A stretch of DNA of 61,085 bases from assembly GCA_045617105.1 (NCBI GenBank), contig JAZLHW010000031.1, positions 1 through 61,085 on the forward strand, given 5' to 3'. Source of the DNA: CALELM01 sp045617105 (lineage in GTDB: Bacteria > Bacillota > Negativicutes > Selenomonadales > Selenomonadaceae). Of this stretch, positions 17,813-26,615 are shown one piece after another. The translations under genes were made by a program, and so were the position numbers. The stretch's first letter is position 1. Each line of letters begins with the position of its first letter. The notes beneath the pieces are model-generated. The model made no database searches and was not told where the DNA came from. It saw only the letters and a program-made list of their open reading frames with translations.

Positions 17813-19432
17813 CTATCCAGTATGCATATTTGATTCCAAAAATGCAAGTGCTGCCTTCATGCCATCGACTGCGGCACTCATGATTCCTCCCGCATATCCT
17901 GCACCTTCTCCTATCGGATAAAGCCCTTCTATATTTTCTGACATAAAACTTTTCGGATTCCGGCAAATGCGGCATGGTGCAGAAGAACGTGTTTCCACGC
18001 CTGTCATCACAACATCATTTGCGGAAAAGCCTTTGATTTTCTGCCCAAAATAAGGAATCGCACGTTCCAGTACATCCGTAACAGACTTAGGCAGGCATTG
18101 ATGCAGATCAACAGCTGACGTACCTGGCAAATAAGTTGGTGCTGTCATAAAATCAGTTGAACCAAAATGCCCCGACAAAAAATCTCCTACCGTCTGCACT
18201 GGTGCCCTATAATCCTGCCCAGCTATTTGAAAAGCCAGTCTCTCATATTTTTGCTGAAACCTTATACCGGAAAGCACATCCCTTCCAAAATCGTCAGAAG
18301 ATACCGTTACCAAAAGTGCGGAATTTGCAACTCCTGAATCACGTTTATAATTGCTCATTCCATTGGTCACTACGCAGCCATTTTCAGAAGCCGCCGCTAC
18401 CACCTGTCCTCCCGGACACATGCAAAAAGAATACGCACCCTTGTTCAAAAGCTTATCCTGATATGTCAGCATATAATCTGCAGCAGGAAGCTTCGTTGAC
18501 TTAGCATCTTCTCCATATTGTGCCGCATTGATCAATTCCTGCGGATGCTCTATTCTCACACCAATGGCAAAGGGCTTTGTCTCCATTTTAACACCTTGTG
18601 CTAAAAGCATTTGATAAGTATCACGAGCCGAATGACCTATTCCCAAAAACACTGCACTGGACTTGATCTCTTCCTCGTCATTGATCTGCAACGCTGCTAT
18701 TTTTCCATCTGGATTCATAATAAGTTTTGTAAGGCAAGAGTGAAATCTGATTTCCCCGCCCAAGCGAATAATTTCATTACGAATCCATTTTACGATCCCT
18801 CGCAGCAGATCCGTACCTATATGCGGTTTTTGCAAATACAGGATCTCCTCTGGTGCACCAGCCGCTACAAAATCTTCCAAAACATCCCTCGTATGCACAT
18901 CATTGATGCGGGTTGTCAATTTCCCATCGGAAAACGTCCCCGCACCGCCTTCTCCGAACTGTACATTGCAATTTGTATCGAGAATACCAGTATGCCAAAA
19001 ATGATTTATTTTTTGCAATCTTGTATCAACATCATCTCCACGTTCCAAAACAATGGGAGAACAGCCCGCTCTAGCGAGCGTCAACGCCGCAAACATGCCA
19101 GCAGGACCAAAACCTGCAACAATTGGGCGTTCCTCAAGCATTATATCGGCAAATCCCGTTTCGGCTTGGCGGCCTCTGTTTTCTGGTGCAGCGGATATAT
19201 TCTTATCCTTTTTCCATTTTGACAATATACGATGCTCATCTTCCTTTATTTTTACATCTAAAACATAAACAAATCGGATAGGCGCACCATGATATCTTCT
19301 AGCGTCTAATGCTTTACGCACAATTACCACCTCAGACACTGCCTGAGGTGGTAACAACAATCTTTTAGCAGCCAACATATTCAAAGGCGTTTCCACGTCA
19401 AAAGGAACGAAAAAATTAGAAATGCGAATCAA
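17813..19432 (-). CDS. FAD-dependent dehydrogenase, COG2509 family
   Basis: A 539-aa flavoprotein. A small N-terminal domain precedes the FAD-binding Rossmann motif (VAGFGPAGMFAALTLARAG, near residue 102). GEGGAGTFSDGKLTTR and the late GLYPIGEGAGYAGGIMSAAVDG are family hallmarks. Its substrate is unknown. The longest frame starts at a GTG at 19468, but the TTG at 19432 gives the family N-terminus (IRISNFFVPF) and has GGAGTG 8 bases upstream. It is wedged between cdaR and glmM, has its own promoter, and probably leads the operon with glmM and the CbiK-like gene. Confidence 0.9.
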   Translation of the reverse strand: MIRISNFFVPFDVETPLNMLAAKRLLLPPQAVSEVVIVRKALDARRYHGAPIRFVYVLDVKIKEDEHRILSKWKKDKNISAAPENRGRQAETGFADIMLEERPIVAGFGPAGMFAALTLARAGCSPIVLERGDDVDTRLQKINHFWHTGILDTNCNVQFGEGGAGTFSDGKLTTRINDVHTRDVLEDFVAAGAPEEILYLQKPHIGTDLLRGIVKWIRNEIIRLGGEIRFHSCLTKLIMNPDGKIAALQINDEEEIKSSAVFLGIGHSARDTYQMLLAQGVKMETKPFAIGVRIEHPQELINAAQYGEDAKSTKLPAADYMLTYQDKLLNKGAYSFCMCPGGQVVAAASENGCVVTNGMSNYKRDSGVANSALLVTVSSDDFGRDVLSGIRFQQKYERLAFQIAGQDYRAPVQTVGDFLSGHFGSTDFMTAPTYLPGTSAVDLHQCLPKSVTDVLERAIPYFGQKIKGFSANDVVMTGVETRSSAPCRICRNPKSFMSENIEGLYPIGEGAGYAGGIMSAAVDGMKAALAFLESNMHTG

Positions 19433-19537
19433 TTCTGCTACACTCCAATACCCTAGAAAACACAACACGATCCATCATTCAAGCGATCCCTTGCCTTTCA
19501 TACGCAAGACTTGAACGAGGAAAAGATCTGTCACACC

Positions 19538-19566
19538 ATATTACTATCAGCCCAAAATAAATACAA
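19538..19566 (-). promoter_or_regulatory. Candidate promoter for FAD dehydrogenase-glmM
   Basis: On the minus strand: TTGTAT (19566-19561), a 17-base spacer and TAATAT (19543-19538), about 105 bases before the TTG start. It falls in the 146-base gap after cdaR. Confidence 0.55.
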
Positions 19567-19578
19567 AAGAATCCAGTA

Positions 19579-20523
19579 TCAATCTGAACTTTCCTTTATC
19601 TTGTTTATTGCAACCTGAACATCAATTACCGAATTTGTCACAGTGACACCCTCCGGCAATGCCAGACTTGCCTTCGTCTGAAAGTTCCCTGTTTTATCTT
19701 TTAAAGGAATCTTCCCCGTATCTACAGACTTTAATTCCTTAAGGATCTCACTGTCACCGGCAATCTCAATCTTTTCCGGTGTTACCCGTACAGATTCCAC
19801 TTTATATCCAGCAGGCAGATCCTCTCCCATGACTGCATGTACAGAAACGATTTTCTTGGAAAGACCACGTGCCAGCTGAACATTGACTTCCGTCACCGAT
19901 GGAATAACACGGACTCCCTCCACATCTTTGCCATCTTCTTTCACAGGAAAAAGGGGCACTTGAAACTTAAAATCCGTATCGTTATTCGTAAACTCAACAC
20001 AACCAACAATCCTTGAAACAAGCATGACCGCAGATTTCGGACCAATAACCGTTACACTGGGATTTGTTGGGTACATTTGCGATATCACTGTCCCTGGAGC
20101 AGGCAAGCCTGTGATAACAAGCTCCGTTTTCATTTGCTTTTCAATAAATGGATCCATTACTATTTTTGTGCTGTCTATCGACTTTCCTATTACTTCAAAA
20201 CCAACCGGTACATGAATCTGAATCGCAGCATCAAAAGTCCCTTCTGTCAGCCCGTCCAAATTCACTTGAGCCATAAAATCGTCGGAATCTATGTCCGCAT
20301 AATTTGACCTCTGCGCCCGCACCTTGATTTTTAAGGTATCATCCTTCTTGGTTATTTTATAGTGCTGCGGAGTATTTATCATTTCAATCGGAATAATGTA
20401 TTCCTTCTCAATCGGCGGGTTCTGCTCATCCATGGCAATTCCCCATAAAATAACCGCAATCACCAACGCAAGAAGCTTTGCCATGATATTATGCTGTACC
20501 AAAGAACGCAGCCACTCTATCAT
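19579..20523 (-). CDS. cdaR: CdaA regulatory protein CdaR (YbbR domains)
   Basis: A 314-aa membrane-anchored protein. One N-terminal helix (AKLLALVIAVILWGIAM, about residues 15-31) is followed by tandem YbbR domains of roughly 80 residues outside the membrane. CdaR binds and modulates the c-di-AMP synthase CdaA. The ATG at 20523 overlaps the cdaA stop as ATGA with ggaggc upstream, so the two are translated together. A longer frame to 20550 lies inside cdaA and is not needed. Confidence 0.93.
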   Translation of the reverse strand: MIEWLRSLVQHNIMAKLLALVIAVILWGIAMDEQNPPIEKEYIIPIEMINTPQHYKITKKDDTLKIKVRAQRSNYADIDSDDFMAQVNLDGLTEGTFDAAIQIHVPVGFEVIGKSIDSTKIVMDPFIEKQMKTELVITGLPAPGTVISQMYPTNPSVTVIGPKSAVMLVSRIVGCVEFTNNDTDFKFQVPLFPVKEDGKDVEGVRVIPSVTEVNVQLARGLSKKIVSVHAVMGEDLPAGYKVESVRVTPEKIEIAGDSEILKELKSVDTGKIPLKDKTGNFQTKASLALPEGVTVTNSVIDVQVAINKIKESSD

Positions 20524-21374
20524 TTTTTGCGCCTCCAGTTCATGATCCAATCTTTAAAGGTAACACTTGGCTTTTGAAAAACAGGCTGCAAAATCTCTTT
20601 CAAACCTTCTGAATCCAAATGCCGCAGCATATGCCCGTTCTCCGTTACGGAAACAATTCCAGTTTCCTCGCTCACTACAACGATCAACGCATCGCATTGC
20701 TCCGAAAGGCCAAGTGCCGCACGATGCCTTGTCCCCAGTTCCTTCGACAGCGACAGGTTCTCCGTCAAAGGAAGCAAGCAGCCTGCAGAGATCAAGCGGT
20801 TTCCGCGAATCACGGCTGCCCCATCATGAAGCGGTGTATTGACAATAAATACATTCAACAAGAAATCTGCTGTAATCAGCCCTTCAATTCGGATTCCCGT
20901 CAAACTGATATCGTCTAACCCCATGTCACGCTCTATAACAAGAAGTGCCCCTGTTTTAGTCTTCGACAGAATTTCTATTGCTTTTACAAGCTCATTTACG
21001 ACAGATTTCGCTGCTTCATTATCCAAAATGACTGACCTGCCGAAAAAACTTCCCTGCCCAATTCTCTCTAGTCCTCTGCGCAATTCAGGCTGAAAAACGA
21101 TAGGCAATGCCACAAACAAAAGCGTCAATGCCTTTACGAGAAGCCAAGATACCGCATGGAATTCTAAATAACGGCATGCCATAGTCACTGCAAACAGCAC
21201 AAGCAAACCTTTCACCAAGGTTATTGCACGTGTGTCCTGCAGCATTACATAAATTTTGTATAAAATAAGTGCAACAATAAAAATATCAACAACGTCAAAA
21301 AGAGTAATCGTTGACCAAACACCCTTAAAATGCACCGGAAAAAAAATATTTAGCTCTTCCAATTCTGTTAGCAT
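20520..21374 (-). CDS. cdaA: Diadenylate cyclase CdaA
   Basis: A 284-aa membrane enzyme that makes the second messenger c-di-AMP from two ATP. Three N-terminal membrane helices precede a DisA_N catalytic domain, with the signature residues TPLHDGAAVIRG (DGA) and LGTRHRAALGLSE (RHR). The start at 21374 (MLTELEEL) has tgaggt 7-8 bases upstream; the frame is also open from a GTG at 21389. It forms a coupled pair with cdaR. Confidence 0.95.
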   Translation of the reverse strand: MLTELEELNIFFPVHFKGVWSTITLFDVVDIFIVALILYKIYVMLQDTRAITLVKGLLVLFAVTMACRYLEFHAVSWLLVKALTLLFVALPIVFQPELRRGLERIGQGSFFGRSVILDNEAAKSVVNELVKAIEILSKTKTGALLVIERDMGLDDISLTGIRIEGLITADFLLNVFIVNTPLHDGAAVIRGNRLISAGCLLPLTENLSLSKELGTRHRAALGLSEQCDALIVVVSEETGIVSVTENGHMLRHLDSEGLKEILQPVFQKPSVTFKDWIMNWRRKK

Positions 21375-21467
21375 GATAAAAAACCTCACAAAATCCCATT
21401 ATTTATATTCTTCTCCGTCAATAAAATGAAATCCTTGTGACTTCTAAAATTTTTTACTGCTAATTGT

Positions 21468-21505
21468 TGAAAAAACTCCCTGAAACCATGCTTGATTTCA
21501 GGGAG
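21468..21505 (-). terminator. Intrinsic terminator after ilvE
   Basis: The 10-bp stem ctccctgaaa/tttcagggag (21476-21505) is followed on the minus strand by a T tract (21475-21468, interrupted once). It separates ilvE from cdaA. Confidence 0.88.
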
Positions 21506-21512
21506 AAAAACA

Positions 21513-22538
21513 TTACTTGATTTTATGGATCCAACCTTCCGGAGCTTCCACCATTCCCAACTGAATGCCCGTAAGAGTTTCATACAGCTTCTGCGTAACA
21601 GGTCCCATTTTTTCCATGCCGCTGGAGAAACAAATTTCCTTGCCATGGTCAACGACCTTGCCTACTGGTGAGATAACTGCCGCAGTTCCGCAAAGACCGC
21701 ACTCAGCAAAATCAGAAACCTCAGAAAGCTTGACTTTCCTTTCGGTAACCTTGAGTCCCAAACGATTCTCTGCAAGATAAGCAAGAGAACGACGGGTTAT
21801 CGACGGCAAAATAGAATCCGATTTTGGAATAACGATCTCATTCTCCTTTGTAACAAAGAGGAAGTTCGCTCCACCAGTCTCCTCAACGTAGGTACGCGTT
21901 GCAGAGTCAAGAAACATATTTTCATCATAGCCATTCTTATGTGCTTCTACATAAGGGTGAAGGCTCATCGCATAATTCAAACCAGCTTTAATATGTCCTG
22001 TACCAAACGGAGCAGCCCTGTCAAAATCACTGACACAAAGAGTGATTGGCTTTGCTCCGCCCTTGAAATATGGTCCCACCGGCGTGCAGAAAATACGGAA
22101 CTGATACTCCTCTGCCGGCTTTACACCTATAACAGGAGAGGAAGCAAACATATACGGACGAAGATACAAGGAAGCTCCTGTTCCATAAGGAGGAACCCAA
22201 TCCTCATTCGCTGCCACGACCATTTCTACTGCCTCAATAAACCTCTCCTTCGGGAAAGGCGGCATCTCCATGCGAACTGCCGAACCTTCCATGCGTTCCG
22301 CATTGAGATCCGGACGGAAAGTAACAATACTCCCATCTTTCGTTGTATAAGCTTTCAACCCTTCGAAGATTTCCTGACAATACTGCAAAATACCAGCACA
22401 TTCATTCAACACAATGCTGGCATTATCAGTAAGCTCTCCATCCTCCCACTTGCCATTTTTATAATTCGCAACAAACCGCTGCGGAGTCTGACGATAACTG
22501 AAACCAATGCTTGACCAATCCAAATCAACTTTGCTCAT
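21513..22538 (-). CDS. ilvE: Branched-chain amino acid aminotransferase IlvE
   Basis: A 341-aa fold-type IV PLP enzyme for the last step of leucine, isoleucine and valine synthesis and the first of their breakdown. The PLP lysine lies in GTGHIKAGLNYAMSL (about residue 185). ETGGANFLFVT, PSITRRSLAYLAEN and GLCGTAAVISPVG are characteristic of the longer IlvE type. The ATG has gagaggtg 8 bases upstream. It is a monocistronic unit with its own terminator. The 163-base gap upstream shows no T-box or leader peptide that I can recognise. Confidence 0.95.
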   Translation of the reverse strand: MSKVDLDWSSIGFSYRQTPQRFVANYKNGKWEDGELTDNASIVLNECAGILQYCQEIFEGLKAYTTKDGSIVTFRPDLNAERMEGSAVRMEMPPFPKERFIEAVEMVVAANEDWVPPYGTGASLYLRPYMFASSPVIGVKPAEEYQFRIFCTPVGPYFKGGAKPITLCVSDFDRAAPFGTGHIKAGLNYAMSLHPYVEAHKNGYDENMFLDSATRTYVEETGGANFLFVTKENEIVIPKSDSILPSITRRSLAYLAENRLGLKVTERKVKLSEVSDFAECGLCGTAAVISPVGKVVDHGKEICFSSGMEKMGPVTQKLYETLTGIQLGMVEAPEGWIHKIK

Positions 22539-22701
22539 AAAAATGCACCTCTCTTGGTATTTAACGCCGAGCCGCCGCTATGGCGCTGGACGATACAGCA
22601 ACTTTATTGTATGCCTGCCATGATACAACTGTCAAGCACAGTTTAAAGATTTTGTGAATTTTTGAAACCATATTGCAAAAAAGTATCCCACGAAAATACT
22701 T

Positions 22702-24273
22702 TTATTTTCTTTGAAAAGCTTGCATTTTCCTTAAAGCTTCCTGTGCTGCCGGAAGCATATCCAACACATCTCCTGACAATAAACCGTTTCCAAATTTAGA
22801 ATACGCCATATCTCCAGCAAGCCCGTGTAAATAAACTCCTAAAAGTGCCGCATTTTCAATACCAACCTGCTTTACTAATCCTGCAATCGTCCCTGCCAGC
22901 ACATCACCGCAGCCAGCGGTTGCCATTCCTGCGTTTCCTTTTGTTGTAAAATACACACTTCCATCTGGAAATGCTGCAATCGTACGATCACTCTTAACCA
23001 CAAAAACAGCCCGATACTCCATAGCAGCTTCCTTAGAAAAAGCCACTAGGGATTCCTTCAATTCCGGAATGGGTATATCTAAAATACCTGCCATTTCCCC
23101 AAGATGCGGTGTAAGAATTGGTATTTGCTTAAACTCCCTTAAAAGCTTCAAATGCCCACGAAATGCAAAGATTCCATCCGCATCCAGCACAACAGGCTGT
23201 ACCAACTCAACAGACAGCTTTCGCACAAGCTCACATGTTTCATTCTTGCGTCCAATTCCCGGCCCTATCAATACCGTATCACTTTCTCTTGCCAGATCCC
23301 GTAACTGCTCCAACGCTCGGATTCCATTAAAGCAGCCTTCCTCTTCCTCACAAACGCCTCGAACCATAACTTCCGGCCGTTGATTTCCCATAAATGCAAG
23401 CAAGCTTTTGGGAACAGCCAAACTGGATATTCCAGCTCCTGCCCGCAACACTGCCGAAGAAGACAAGACAGCAGCCCCCGTCATTCCTTGAGAGCCTGCA
23501 GCGACAAAAACTTTTCCGCAGGTTCCCTTATGCACATCTCTGCTTCGAGCAAGATAAAGCTTTTTTGCCAAGCTGTCATCCAGCAAGGATAGCTTCAAAC
23601 GGCTATCCTCCAATAACATACTGGGAATACCAATAGCATCTACCTGTAAAATACCAACATGCTCAACCCCGGGATAAAGATAATGCCCTGGCTTTGGAAG
23701 CCCCAGCGCTAAAGTCATCGCTGCACAAACAGCTTCACTATTTATCCTCCCCGTGTCAGCCTCAACACCAGTCGGGATATCGATTGCCAGCACAGGCTTC
23801 TCCGATGCATTGACCGCATGGACGATATTCCTCACCGAATCCCGCAACATCCCCCGAAATCCTGTGCCTATCATGCCATCAATGATTCCATCAGAAAACC
23901 TTGCTAATACGATACGAAGATGTTCCACATCCGCCTCCTCTAAAATCTGCTTGATTGCAACACCCATTCGTTCCAATATCCTGTAATTTATTTCCGTTGC
24001 TGAAGTTCTATGCTCCAAATCTCCCACAAAATATACCTTCAGCTTGGCGCCATAATTCAGCAAATGCCTTGCTGCAACAAAAGCATCCCCACCATTATTT
24101 CCGGAGCCTGCTAAAACCGTGATCTCTTTCCCTTGCACTTCTTTCAAAAGAAGCTTCATGGCTTGTGCAGACTGATGTCCTGCATTTTCCATCAGCACCA
24201 TCTCTGAAATCCCGTATACATCCGCAGATTCCCTGTCAATTCTTTTCATTTCCTCGCTCAAAGAAATTTTCAT
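22702..24273 (-). CDS. nnrD: Bifunctional NAD(P)H-hydrate epimerase/dehydratase
   Basis: A 523-aa fusion that repairs damaged NAD(P)HX. The N-terminal YjeF_N epimerase (residues 1 to about 215) has GSGNNGGDAFVAARHL. The C-terminal ADP-dependent dehydratase (about 230 to the end) has the ribokinase-like GNAGMATAGCGDVLAGT motif and LTPHLGEMAGIL. The start at 24273 forms an ATGA overlap with the acpS stop and has ggagggtg upstream; the longer frame to 24294 is inside acpS. Pairing with acpS is common in Firmicutes. Confidence 0.94.
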   Translation of the reverse strand: MKISLSEEMKRIDRESADVYGISEMVLMENAGHQSAQAMKLLLKEVQGKEITVLAGSGNNGGDAFVAARHLLNYGAKLKVYFVGDLEHRTSATEINYRILERMGVAIKQILEEADVEHLRIVLARFSDGIIDGMIGTGFRGMLRDSVRNIVHAVNASEKPVLAIDIPTGVEADTGRINSEAVCAAMTLALGLPKPGHYLYPGVEHVGILQVDAIGIPSMLLEDSRLKLSLLDDSLAKKLYLARSRDVHKGTCGKVFVAAGSQGMTGAAVLSSSAVLRAGAGISSLAVPKSLLAFMGNQRPEVMVRGVCEEEEGCFNGIRALEQLRDLARESDTVLIGPGIGRKNETCELVRKLSVELVQPVVLDADGIFAFRGHLKLLREFKQIPILTPHLGEMAGILDIPIPELKESLVAFSKEAAMEYRAVFVVKSDRTIAAFPDGSVYFTTKGNAGMATAGCGDVLAGTIAGLVKQVGIENAALLGVYLHGLAGDMAYSKFGNGLLSGDVLDMLPAAQEALRKMQAFQRK

Positions 24274-24647
24274 TCCACACCCTCCATGACACATTGCGCT
24301 GTCGCATATTCTTGTGCATGACTCAAGGAAATATGCACCTTACATATTCCTCGTTTTTCTGCCAATTCTTTGTAAAAACCATATAAAAAAACTACAGGAC
24401 ACCCTTTTTCATCTGGCAAAATTTCTACATCAAGCAGGCTTCCTCCAGAAAGACCTGTTCCAAAAGCTTTCAGCACAGCTTCCTTTCCTGAAAATCTTGC
24501 AGCGAATGAGGCAGCTGCCTGTGCGCCTCGTCCTTCACAATACGACCGCTCTTTTTCCGTATAAACACGTTCACGGAATTTTTCATTCTTTATTGCTTTG
24601 CGAACACGAACGATCTCAACGATATCTGTTCCAATTCCAACGATCAT
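24270..24647 (-). CDS. acpS: Holo-[acyl-carrier-protein] synthase AcpS
   Basis: A 125-aa phosphopantetheinyl transferase that activates acyl carrier protein from CoA. GIGTDIVEI (residues 4-12, metal aspartate) and ARFSGKEAVLKAFGTG (near residue 50) are the family signatures. Length is normal. It overlaps nnrDE downstream, and a terminator separates it from motB. Confidence 0.95.
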   Translation of the reverse strand: MIVGIGTDIVEIVRVRKAIKNEKFRERVYTEKERSYCEGRGAQAAASFAARFSGKEAVLKAFGTGLSGGSLLDVEILPDEKGCPVVFLYGFYKELAEKRGICKVHISLSHAQEYATAQCVMEGVE

Positions 24648-24663
24648 AATCTGCTCCTATCAT

Positions 24664-24696
24664 TCAAAAAGCCGGCATAACTGCCGGCTTTTCTTA
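24664..24696 (-). terminator. Intrinsic terminator after motB
   Basis: A GC-rich stem (gccggca/tgccggc) is followed by a T run on the minus strand. The symmetry would also allow termination on the plus strand. Confidence 0.85.
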
Positions 24697-24709
24697 CCAT
24701 TATCGATTC

Positions 24710-25501
24710 TTAGCTCTTAGCACTAGCTTGTTTTGCTTTTCGCTCTGCTTCGTGTACATCAAAATGCCGGCTTCTTGCAATCAGCACCTCAACACGACGA
24801 TTTTTGCTTTTTCCTTCTACAGTAGAATTATCTGCCATTGGACGATATTCACTGTAACCAACGGCACTAAAACGTGCAGGATTCAGCTTCGGATTTAATG
24901 CCAATAAAAACTTCATAAAATTTAAGGCACGCTGTGAGCTAAGTTCCCAGTTCGAAGGATACTGCGGTGTATTGATTGGAACATTATCGGTATGGCCGGA
25001 GATCATGACACGTTGCGACATCGTCCCTAAAAGCCCTGCTACAACAGGCCCTATCTTTTGTGAATCGCCTACCAACTCTGCAGAACCAGATGGGAACAAC
25101 GCACGCTCTTTGATACGGATCATCAATCCATCATCTTGCAGCTCCGTACTCAACTCATCTTTTAAATTATTTTGGTCAATATATTCATCTAATTGCCTTT
25201 TGATGGCCTCCATCTGTTGGCTTTCCTGAATATAAGCCGCATTTCCGGCATCCTCTTCCGCAGGAATTTCTGCCATACGGCCTTCATTCGGTCCCATCTT
25301 GTCAAAGAAAGACGGACCGCCCATGTTAAATGCCGCTGTAAATGCTTGAGCCAGCTGCGTTACCTTCGTCTCATCTGTCTGCGAAATAGCAAACAAGCAA
25401 ATGAACAGTGCCAAAAGCAAAGTCATAAGGTCAGAATATGGCAACAGCCAAGCCTCACTGGCTTCCTCCTCATGCGGCTTACTACGTTTCTTTTTTGCCA
25501 T
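24710..25501 (-). CDS. motB: Flagellar motor stator protein MotB
   Basis: A 263-aa stator subunit. A single N-terminal helix carries the ion-binding aspartate in LPYSDLMTLLLALF (D23). A plug/linker follows, then a C-terminal OmpA-like peptidoglycan-binding domain (SGHTDNVPI...NWELSSQRALNFMKFL). It forms the ion channel with MotA, which lies 6 bases upstream. From sequence alone I cannot say whether H+ or Na+ drives it. A terminator follows. Confidence 0.95.
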   Translation of the reverse strand: MAKKKRSKPHEEEASEAWLLPYSDLMTLLLALFICLFAISQTDETKVTQLAQAFTAAFNMGGPSFFDKMGPNEGRMAEIPAEEDAGNAAYIQESQQMEAIKRQLDEYIDQNNLKDELSTELQDDGLMIRIKERALFPSGSAELVGDSQKIGPVVAGLLGTMSQRVMISGHTDNVPINTPQYPSNWELSSQRALNFMKFLLALNPKLNPARFSAVGYSEYRPMADNSTVEGKSKNRRVEVLIARSRHFDVHEAERKAKQASAKS

Positions 25502-25507
25502 ACCACA

Positions 25508-26281
25508 TTACTCCTTCTTCAAGCCTTCACGGGCACTCTGCGGAATAAATACCATCAGCTTCGCCTCAATTGCCGTTGGCGAATCACCTGCCTGCAAGGA
25601 AAGTATTCCTTCTATGATCATCCGCTTCTCGCTCACCTCTGCCTCAGACATAACCTTCAGCTTATTAGCAAATGGAAGCCAAAGAACGTATCCCGTAAAG
25701 ATACCCAGAATCGTTGCGATAAATGCTGCTGCAATCGAATGGCCCAGCTTGTCGATATCGTTCAAGTTACCAAGTGCCGCAATCAATCCAACCACGGCGC
25801 CAAGAACGCCCAACGTCGGTGCATACGTTCCAGCCTGTGAAAACATGGATCTAGCCTCCGTATGCCTCTCCTGCATGACAGAAAGCTCTGCATCCAAAAC
25901 GTCACTTACAAAATCTGGATCCATACCATCAATAACCATACCTAAGCCGCCGCGAAAAAACGGATCATCAATTTCCTGCACCTTATTTTCCAGAGCCAAG
26001 ATCCCCTCACGGCGGGCAATCTGGGAAAGCTCAATAAAAAGCTTCAGCAACTCTGCTTTTTCATGTGTTGGAGGTTTTTGAAATGTCTTTTTAATCAAAT
26101 TAGGAAAGTTCTTCATTTGCTCCATCTTGAAACCGATGAACAAGCAAGAAAATGTACCTCCAATGATGATCAAGAATGCAGCTGGGTTATTAAGTGAAGA
26201 CAGCGGTGCTCCCTTCAAGACCATTCCTACGAAAATGGATATGATACCCATGCCTATTCCTATAGCTGTTGATATTTCCAA
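25508..26281 (-). CDS. motA: Flagellar motor stator protein MotA
   Basis: A 257-aa protein with four membrane helices. The cytoplasmic loop holds charged residues that contact FliG. The functional prolines are visible in GTYAPTLGVLGAVVGLI and GYVLWLPFANKL. First gene of the motA-motB pair, it is transcribed away from the LysR gene across a 334-base AT-rich gap. No sigma-28 (FliA-type) promoter was obvious upstream. Confidence 0.95.
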   Translation of the reverse strand: MEISTAIGIGMGIISIFVGMVLKGAPLSSLNNPAAFLIIIGGTFSCLFIGFKMEQMKNFPNLIKKTFQKPPTHEKAELLKLFIELSQIARREGILALENKVQEIDDPFFRGGLGMVIDGMDPDFVSDVLDAELSVMQERHTEARSMFSQAGTYAPTLGVLGAVVGLIAALGNLNDIDKLGHSIAAAFIATILGIFTGYVLWLPFANKLKVMSEAEVSEKRMIIEGILSLQAGDSPTAIEAKLMVFIPQSAREGLKKE

Positions 26282-26615
26282 TTCAACAAACCCCCTTACG
26301 ATTTCTCATACCTCTTATTATTCCATAAAACAAAAAAAATTCCTAGTACAAATACATACTTTTTCATGATAATTTTTTCCTATTATATCATATATTTACA
26401 AAAACCATGATATAATTATATAAAATAAATTTTACTTATGATAACCTTTGAAAATTCATTGTATTCAGATTGTTTCGGTTTTTCGCAAAATGAAACCAAA
26501 CGTACAGGAAATATTGGCAGTCCTTCCGAGCATTTTGTGAAATATGGCAAAAAAGAGCAAGCAGAAGGGCAAAAGAATTTATAGAGATGCCCTTGTTCCA
26601 AAGGAGGATACTATT
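26282..26615. promoter_or_regulatory. Divergent motA/lysR intergenic region with inverted repeat
   Basis: This AT-rich gap holds a perfect 9-bp inverted repeat, ttatatcat (26383-26391) and atgatataa (26407-26415), with 15 bases between. Its size and symmetry suit an operator of a dimeric or tetrameric regulator such as the adjacent LysR protein. Promoter-like tttaca (26395-26400) with tata-rich sequence 16-17 bases on lies inside it for the plus strand. No gene is seen here. Confidence 0.45.

Noticed and set aside
22539..22701. T-box or leader regulation of ilvE
   Set aside because: I could not find a T-box motif, leader peptide or strong alternative hairpins in the gap.
26544..26615. Upstream extension of the LysR gene
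   Set aside because: The lysine-rich extra residues are not part of LysR proteins, and aaaggagg precedes the ATG at 26616.
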